Origin: Verrucomicrobiota bacterium
GTDB taxonomy: Bacteria > Verrucomicrobiota > Verrucomicrobiia > Limisphaerales > UBA9464
Direction: 5' to 3'
Assembly (NCBI GenBank): GCA_947454705.1
Contig: CANGKZ010000012.1
Coordinates: 1 to 64,000 of the forward strand
DNA length: 64,000 nt
A model generated the notes under the pieces. The model ran no database searches, had not been told where the DNA came from, and saw only the letters and a list, made by a program, of their open reading frames with translations. Positions 58,944 to 64,000 of this stretch are shown piece after piece (within the stretch, counting starts at the first letter, position 1; each line of letters starts with the position of its first letter). The translations under genes and the position numbers were made by a program.

Positions 58944-60230
58944 ATGAAATTCAGTCCCTGCAACCTGCTTGGCGCCGCAGCGGCCGCCATGCTTACGTTC
59001 GCCACGGCCACGGCCGAATCGGTGAAAGTCGGTATCCTCCACTCGCTGAGCGGCACGATGGCGATCAGCGAAACCTCGCTGCGCGACACCCTGTTGTTCG
59101 CGTTTGACGAGATCAACGCCGCCGGCGGCATCAAGGCGGGCGGAAAGACCTACACGATCGAACCCGTGATCGTGGACGGCGCCTCCAACTGGCCTCTCTT
59201 CGCTGAAAAGGCGAAGCAGCTGCTCGAACAGGACAAGGTCGCCGTCACCTTCGGCTGCTGGACCTCTGTGAGCCGCAAGTCGGTGCTCCCGGTGTTCGAG
59301 AAGAACAACGGACTCCTCTTCTACCCCGTCCAGTACGAGGGCGAAGAGCTGTCCAAGAACATCTTCTACACCGCCGAGGCCGTGAACCAGCAGGCGACTC
59401 CTGCCGTGGATTACCTCCTCAAGATGGGCAAGAAGAAGTTCTACCTCATCGGCACGGACTACGTCTATCCGCAGACCACCAACCTGATCCTCTACAAGTA
59501 CCTCCTGCTCCACGGAATTCCTGCCGAAAACATCGGCGGCGGCTTCCGCAAGGACGCAGACGGCAAGGTGATCTCGGCTGGCAAATACACCCCGTTCTCC
59601 CACACCGACTACCAGCAGATCGTGGCGGAGATCAAGCAGTTCGCCGCCAGCGGTGACGCCTGCGTGTTGAACACCGTCAACGGCGACTCGAACGTCCCGT
59701 TGTTCAAGGAAATCGCCGCCGCCGGCCTCTCCGCCGCCGACTGCCCTGTGGTTTCGTTCAGTCTCGCCGAAGACGAACTCCGCGCGCTCCCCACCAAGGA
59801 TCTCGTCGGTGAACTCGGCTGCTGGACCTACTTCATGTCCATCAACACCCCCGAGAACAAGGCCTACCTCGGCCGCTGGGATGCCTGGTTGAAGACCCAG
59901 TCCTACCCCGGTGTGGTGAAGGAAAAGCGCGCCATGGATAGCCCGATGGTGTTGTCGTACAATGGTGTTTACCTCTGGAAGGCCGCGGTCGAGAAGGCCG
60001 GCACCTTCGATGTGGACTCCGTCCGCACCGCCCTCGAATCCGGCACCATCACCTTCAAGGGACCCGGTGGCAAAACCACCATGCAGAAGAACCACCACAC
60101 GATCAAAAACGTGTACATCGGCGAGACCAAGGCCAACGGCCAGTTCAAGATCCTGAAGGAATTCAAGGATGTCGCCGGCGAGCCCTTCATCCTGAAGAGC
60201 CTCGACGAGAAACTCGCTGCCAAGAAGTAA
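58944..60230 (+). CDS. urtA: Urea ABC transporter substrate-binding protein UrtA
   Basis: The 428-residue periplasmic binding protein has a signal peptide (residues ~1-26). It then shows the UrtA pattern: '[20 protein letters not shown]', '[20 protein letters not shown]', '[11 protein letters not shown]', '[20 protein letters not shown]' and '[14 protein letters not shown]'. These are diagnostic of the urea/short-chain-amide subfamily of type I binding proteins. Highly biased codons indicate strong expression. A perfect hairpin separates it from urtB. Confidence 0.96.
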   Translation: MKFSPCNLLGAAAAAMLTFATATAESVKVGILHSLSGTMAISETSLRDTLLFAFDEINAAGGIKAGGKTYTIEPVIVDGASNWPLFAEKAKQLLEQDKVAVTFGCWTSVSRKSVLPVFEKNNGLLFYPVQYEGEELSKNIFYTAEAVNQQATPAVDYLLKMGKKKFYLIGTDYVYPQTTNLILYKYLLLHGIPAENIGGGFRKDADGKVISAGKYTPFSHTDYQQIVAEIKQFAASGDACVLNTVNGDSNVPLFKEIAAAGLSAADCPVVSFSLAEDELRALPTKDLVGELGCWTYFMSINTPENKAYLGRWDAWLKTQSYPGVVKEKRAMDSPMVLSYNGVYLWKAAVEKAGTFDVDSVRTALESGTITFKGPGGKTTMQKNHHTIKNVYIGETKANGQFKILKEFKDVAGEPFILKSLDEKLAAKK

Positions 60231-60353
60231 TCCTTCGCGGTACAGGCTTGTTCGAACGGCTGGTTTGAAACCCCGGTTAGGACTGCGGTTCCTCCTGACT
60301 GCAAGGGTTCGCCGGGGATGGATGCCGGTCGTTCGTTCGAAGTAACGGTTGAA

Positions 60354-60389
60354 TCAGCGGAGTGGAGTTGTGTGCCTCCACTCCGCTGA
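60354..60389. promoter_or_regulatory. Perfect hairpin between urtA and urtB
   Basis: A 14-bp perfect inverted repeat TCAGCGGAGTGGAG/CTCCACTCCGCTGA encloses an 8-base loop, 124 bases after urtA and 27 bases before urtB. No U-run follows, so it is not a classical terminator. It may protect the 3' end of a shorter, more abundant urtA transcript. Confidence 0.7.
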
Positions 60390-60416
60390 ACCTCGCAGCC
60401 CCTCCCCATTTTTCGA

Positions 60417-62201
60417 ATGACCTATCGCGCCTGGTTGAAATCGCTCCGAAGTGCCCCGTGGATGTGTTGGATCTCCACGATGCTTCTTCTCTCCGGCCTG
60501 GCCCGCGCCGCCGAGACTCCACCAGCGCAACCCGCGGATTCCGTCATTCGCTCCAGACTCGCCAAGGCCGTCCTCGCCGAAGGGGACGAACAGAAAAAGG
60601 AAATCCTCTCGCTCGCCGCCACCGGATCCAAAGTGGTGCGCGAAGTTCTCAACGCCTGGCCCAAGGACCGCATCCTTTTGTTCGCCGGTGAGAACGACAC
60701 CAAGATTCCCGCGCTGATCGAGGACGAGACGGATTCCGATGGCAAAGCCCGCGCCGTCCGCATCGACACCGGAGCCTTCCTCAGCGATGCCTCGGGCAAG
60801 CCGCTCAAGTTTGCCGCAGCCGACATCACCACCGCTGAAACGGACTCCGACCTCCGTCGGACGCTTCAGCAGGGGCTCGATGCCATGGCGCTGGCCGATC
60901 CGATTCCCGACGCCCGCAAGACTGCGATTCTCAAACTCGGCAACTCCCAGAAACTTCAAAACCTGCCGCTCCTCCGCGACCGCCTCGCGATTGAATCCAA
61001 TGCCGAGGTGCGCAAGGCGATCAACGAATCCATCGCGCTGCTCCAGCTCGGTGATCCGGATCCCGCCGTTCAGAAAGAAGCCGTGATCCAACTCGGCAAG
61101 CTGGAAGCGATCGGAAGCCTCGACCTCCTCAAGAAGATCGTGGCGAAGGAATCCACTCCCTCCGACATCCGTCGCGAGGCCACGTCCTCAATTCAGTCGA
61201 TCGAGAACCACATCGGCGTGGTGAATTTCGTCGGCACCATCTTCCGCGGGCTGAGCCTCGGCTCGATCCTCCTGATTGTTGCCCTCGGCTTAGCCATCAC
61301 CTTCGGCTTGATGGGCGTGATCAACATGGCCCACGGCGAAATGATCGCCATCGGTGCCTACACCACCTACGTGGTTCAAAATCTCTTCGGAACCGGGTTC
61401 GCATTCTCGATCACGCTTCCGTTCAGCTTCGGAGGAAAGCCGATCGGATTCGGTCTCAGTCTCCCCGGACTCAACGCCACCGGCGCGTTCTACGAATCCT
61501 ACTTCCTGGTCGCGATCCCGTTGAGCTTCCTCATGGCGGCGCTTGCCGGACTGGTGATTGAGCGGGTTGTGATCCGCTTCCTTTATCGCCGTCCGCTGGA
61601 ATCGCTCCTCGCCACCTGGGGCGTTTCCCTGGTGATGCAGCAGCTGTTCCGAATGGTGTTCGGCGCGAACAACGTTCAGGTGAGTTCCCCCTCCTGGCTG
61701 CTCGGGCATTTCAACCTGAGTGACGTGCTGTTCGGATACAACCGCGTGTTCGTGATCGGCTTCGCCATCTTCATCGTGCTTGGCACTTACATGCTGCTGA
61801 CCCGCACGCCGCTCGGCCTGCTGATCCGCGCGGTGATGCAGAATCGCGACATGGCTTCGTGCATCGGCGTCCGAACCCAGCGGGTGAATCAACTCACCTT
61901 TGCCTTCGGATCCGGCCTCGCAGGCCTCGCCGGGGCCTTCCTTTCACAGATCGGCAACGTGGGTCCCAGCCTGGGACAGAGCTACATCGTCGATGCCTTC
62001 ATGACCGTCGTGGTCGGGGGCGTCGGCAGCATCGTGGGAACGGTCTGCTCGGCGATCGGAATTGGTACCGCAGACCAGATCCTCCAGCAGGCGACCGGAT
62101 CCCCGGTGACCGGCAAGATCGTCGTCCTAGTCGCCATCATCCTTTTCCTTCAGTGGAGGCCGGGTGGTCTGTTCTCCATCCGCAGCCGCAGCCTCGATTG
62201 A
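60417..62201 (+). CDS. urtB: Urea ABC transporter permease UrtB with N-terminal exported domain
   Basis: The 594-residue protein has an N-terminal signal-like segment (residues ~13-30) and a ~240-residue helical region with HEAT-like pattern ('DPIPDARKTAILKLGNSQKL', 'LGDPDPAVQKEAVIQLGKLE'). The LivH/UrtB permease starts near residue 270 ('LGLAITFGLMGVINMAHGEM') and has about eight helices plus the cytoplasmic coupling segment 'MQNRDMASCIGVRTQRVNQL'. Long UrtB proteins with such N-terminal regions are known; the domain's role is unclear. urtC follows after 8 bp. Confidence 0.95.
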   Translation: MTYRAWLKSLRSAPWMCWISTMLLLSGLARAAETPPAQPADSVIRSRLAKAVLAEGDEQKKEILSLAATGSKVVREVLNAWPKDRILLFAGENDTKIPALIEDETDSDGKARAVRIDTGAFLSDASGKPLKFAAADITTAETDSDLRRTLQQGLDAMALADPIPDARKTAILKLGNSQKLQNLPLLRDRLAIESNAEVRKAINESIALLQLGDPDPAVQKEAVIQLGKLEAIGSLDLLKKIVAKESTPSDIRREATSSIQSIENHIGVVNFVGTIFRGLSLGSILLIVALGLAITFGLMGVINMAHGEMIAIGAYTTYVVQNLFGTGFAFSITLPFSFGGKPIGFGLSLPGLNATGAFYESYFLVAIPLSFLMAALAGLVIERVVIRFLYRRPLESLLATWGVSLVMQQLFRMVFGANNVQVSSPSWLLGHFNLSDVLFGYNRVFVIGFAIFIVLGTYMLLTRTPLGLLIRAVMQNRDMASCIGVRTQRVNQLTFAFGSGLAGLAGAFLSQIGNVGPSLGQSYIVDAFMTVVVGGVGSIVGTVCSAIGIGTADQILQQATGSPVTGKIVVLVAIILFLQWRPGGLFSIRSRSLD

Positions 62202-62209
62202 TCGATCCC

Positions 62210-63355
62210 ATGCGCACCGATTCCAAACGCCTTGAAACGTGGTTGACGCTGGCAGGCGGCTTCCTGCTCATCGTTCTGCTCCCGGCCCTCAATGTTCTTC
62301 CGCTGCCGGAATTCCTGAAGGTCAGCGACTTCACCATCAACCTCTATGGAAAGTACCTCTGCTACGCCATCCTTGCGATCAGCGTGGATGTCCTCTGGGG
62401 CTACACCGGTCTGCTGAGCCTGGGGCAGGCGCTGTTCTTCACCCTCGGCGGGTACATGATGGGCATGTACCTGATGCGAATGATCGGCACGCTCGGTCAG
62501 TATCATCAGCCGATTCCCGACTTCTTGGTCTTCCTCGGCTGGAGCAAGCTGCCGCCGTTCTGGCAGCCGTTTGACAGTTTCGCCTTCGCGATGCTGATGG
62601 CGCTTGTCCTGCCCGGAGCGCTCGCAACTCTGTTCGGGTTTCTCGCGTTCCGTTCCCGGATTCGCGGAGTGTATTTCTCCATCCTCACCCAGGCGCTGAC
62701 CTACGGCGCCTGCCTCCTGTTCTTCCGCAACAGCCTTCTCATGGGCGGCAACAACGGGTTCACCGACTTCAAGTTCATCCTCGGACACGACCTTCGATCC
62801 GCCGGCACGCAGCGCGGACTCTACATCGCCACCGCCATCACGCTCATGCTGGTGCTGGTCGGATGCCGGTGGTTGAGCCGTACCAAGTTTGGTCTGGTCC
62901 AGCAGGCGATCCGGGACAGCGAAAACCGCGTGCTGTTCAGCGGCTATGCGGCGGCCCACTACAAGCTGTTCGTGTTCGTGCTCTGCGCGCTGGTCGCCTC
63001 GATCGGCGGCGTTCTCTACGTACCCCAGGTGGGCATCATCAACCCGAGTGAGATGGGCACCGAGAAGTCGTTGGAAGCCGTGGTGTGGGTGGCGGTGGGC
63101 GGACGCGGCACGCTGGTGGGACCGATCCTCGGAGCCTTCGGAGTGAATGCGCTGAAGAGCTGGGCGACCCGTGCTTATCCGGATCTTTGGCTGATTTTCC
63201 TCGGCGTCATGTTTGTGCTGGTGACCGTGTTCATGCCCCGGGGACTGGTGGGAATTCCCGATCAACTCCGCGAACTCGCGGCCCGGTTCCAGAAGCGCAA
63301 GACGGATGCGGAGCCTCCCGTGACCGGCATCGAGCCCGACAAGAGCCTTCCCTGA
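62210..63355 (+). CDS. urtC: Urea ABC transporter permease UrtC
   Basis: The 381-residue LivM-type permease has about ten membrane helices. 'LWGYTGLLSLGQALFFTLGGYMMGMYLMRM' (abridged) is the signature of UrtC. 'VYFSILTQALTYGACLLFFR' and 'GRGTLVGPILGAFGVNAL' are later conserved parts, and 'QQAIRDSENRVLFSGYAAAHYK' (abridged) is the ATPase-coupling loop. It pairs with UrtB in the inner membrane. Its start lies 8 bp after the urtB stop, and urtD follows after 23 bp. Confidence 0.96.
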   Translation: MRTDSKRLETWLTLAGGFLLIVLLPALNVLPLPEFLKVSDFTINLYGKYLCYAILAISVDVLWGYTGLLSLGQALFFTLGGYMMGMYLMRMIGTLGQYHQPIPDFLVFLGWSKLPPFWQPFDSFAFAMLMALVLPGALATLFGFLAFRSRIRGVYFSILTQALTYGACLLFFRNSLLMGGNNGFTDFKFILGHDLRSAGTQRGLYIATAITLMLVLVGCRWLSRTKFGLVQQAIRDSENRVLFSGYAAAHYKLFVFVLCALVASIGGVLYVPQVGIINPSEMGTEKSLEAVVWVAVGGRGTLVGPILGAFGVNALKSWATRAYPDLWLIFLGVMFVLVTVFMPRGLVGIPDQLRELAARFQKRKTDAEPPVTGIEPDKSLP

Positions 63356-63378
63356 TTTCCCTCCCAACTCCCCTCTGC

Positions 63379-64000
63379 ATGAGCGTCCGTCCCAAGGAAT
63401 TCATTCTCACCCTCGAGGGGGTGAACAAGCGGTTCGATGGCTTCAAGGCCATCACCGATCTCAACTTCTACATGGATGTTGGGGAGTTGCGCATCATCAT
63501 CGGCCCCAATGGAGCGGGGAAGAGCACGATGATGGACATCATCACCGGGCGTACCCGTCCTGATACCGGCAAGGTGGAGTTCGAGAAGGACACCGACCTC
63601 ACCCGGCTCAACGAGTACCAGATCAACCGCCTGGGAATCGGACGCAAGTTCCAGACTCCCTCGGTGTACGTCGGTCACACGGTGTTCCAGAACATTCTGC
63701 TCTCGCTCAAGGGCACCCGGAGCGTGTTTTCCGCGATCTTTCACCGCGTGTCCTCGTCCGATCGGGATCGCATCCAGACGGTGCTGGAGACAGTTGGTCT
63801 TGGGGCCAAGGCCGATTGGAAGGCCGGCGCACTCAGCCACGGGCAGAAGCAGTGGCTCGAGATCGGCATGCTCCTCGCCCAGGATCCCAAGCTTCTGCTG
63901 GTGGATGAACCCGCGGCGGGCATGAGCGATGAAGAAACCGCAAAGACCGGTGAACTGCTCCTCAGCCTCGAAGGAAAACACAGCGTGGTCGTGATCGAGC
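63379..64000 (+). CDS. urtD: Urea ABC transporter ATPase UrtD (3' end beyond window)
   Basis: The 207 residues visible form most of an ABC ATPase of the LivG/UrtD type: Walker A 'GPNGAGKST', Q loop in 'RKFQTPSVYVGHTVFQNIL', signature 'LSHGQKQWLEIGM' (LSxGQ variant typical of UrtD) and Walker B 'LLLVDEPAAGMSDEE'. The frame is open at the window edge. urtE is expected next. Confidence 0.96.
   Translation, partial: MSVRPKEFILTLEGVNKRFDGFKAITDLNFYMDVGELRIIIGPNGAGKSTMMDIITGRTRPDTGKVEFEKDTDLTRLNEYQINRLGIGRKFQTPSVYVGHTVFQNILLSLKGTRSVFSAIFHRVSSSDRDRIQTVLETVGLGAKADWKAGALSHGQKQWLEIGMLLAQDPKLLLVDEPAAGMSDEETAKTGELLLSLEGKHSVVVIE

Noticed and set aside
57498..60098. Long - strand frame across the porin and urtA
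   Set aside because: It spans two clearly coding + strand genes and their gap, and its product has no domain pattern.

Overview
The window is 64 kb of GC-rich bacterial chromosome, most likely from a member of the Verrucomicrobiota (Limisphaerales / Pedosphaera-like) or a close PVC relative. That placement is an inference from gene content. It rests on three pseudopilins with the prepilin methylation motif, one of them with an H-X9-DG tail. It also rests on a TIGR03067 protein, a PEP-CTERM protein, a DUF1549/DUF1553 'planctomycete cytochrome c' protein, a LamG/Ig/PA14 exported protein, and intergenic regions full of short dispersed repeats of the kind seen in these genomes. I found no tRNA, rRNA, CRISPR array, transposase, integrase or phage gene.

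Layout. (1) About 1-19,460: an accessory stretch of some 27 small, mostly unrelated genes, all on the + strand. They include a TIGR01777 epimerase, a pseudopilin, a TIGR03067 protein, a PNPOx-like flavoprotein, a GHL-type glycosidase, an ankyrin protein, two DUF1801 proteins, a pentapeptide protein, a GNAT, two VOC proteins, an alpha/beta hydrolase, two secreted Hcp-like proteins, a lipoprotein, a PEP-CTERM protein and many unknowns. Several gaps hold related GC-rich imperfect palindromes. Some stop codons lie in GCCTAAC/GGCTAAT-type motifs and some genes start just after GTTAGCC/GTTAGAC/GTTGGAC/GTTGGAT-type motifs. This resembles an eroded integron cassette array, but no integrase is in view. 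(2) 19,490-25,000: diheme cytochrome c and SGNH hydrolase (- strand), then a GNAT, an outer-membrane-like protein and an AspT/YidE transporter (+). (3) 25,320-29,048: smc. (4) 29,165-34,840: a LuxR-type regulator with a degenerate receiver, diverging from a pseudopilin - lipoprotein - large exported LamG protein group that ends in a strong terminator. (5) 34,957-37,369: TapT with an extra C-terminal domain, and purK. (6) 37,605-45,821 (-): the nusA-infB-rbfA-nrnA-truB-ribF translation/processing cluster plus one unknown gene. (7) 45,994-52,655 (-): a DUF1553 cytochrome, a pseudopilin, an N-carbamoylputrescine amidase and a Ser/Thr kinase that overlaps it by 4 bp. (8) 52,851-57,198 (+): an HU-like protein, a ketopantoate reductase, an unknown, an RluA/RluD-type pseudouridine synthase and a Tat-exported TIM-barrel isomerase. 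(9) 57,615-64,000 (+): a porin followed by urtA-urtB-urtC-urtD of a urea ABC transporter, cut by the window edge. A sigma-54-like promoter sits upstream of the porin and a perfect hairpin lies between urtA and urtB.

How they work together. The nusA cluster is ordinary information-processing housekeeping with RimP absent from its usual place. The porin plus urt genes form a nitrogen-scavenging unit: outer-membrane passage, periplasmic capture, then ATP-driven uptake of urea. The pseudopilin/lipoprotein/LamG group is probably a surface or secreted module. The first 19 kb is best read as a reservoir of transferable small genes.
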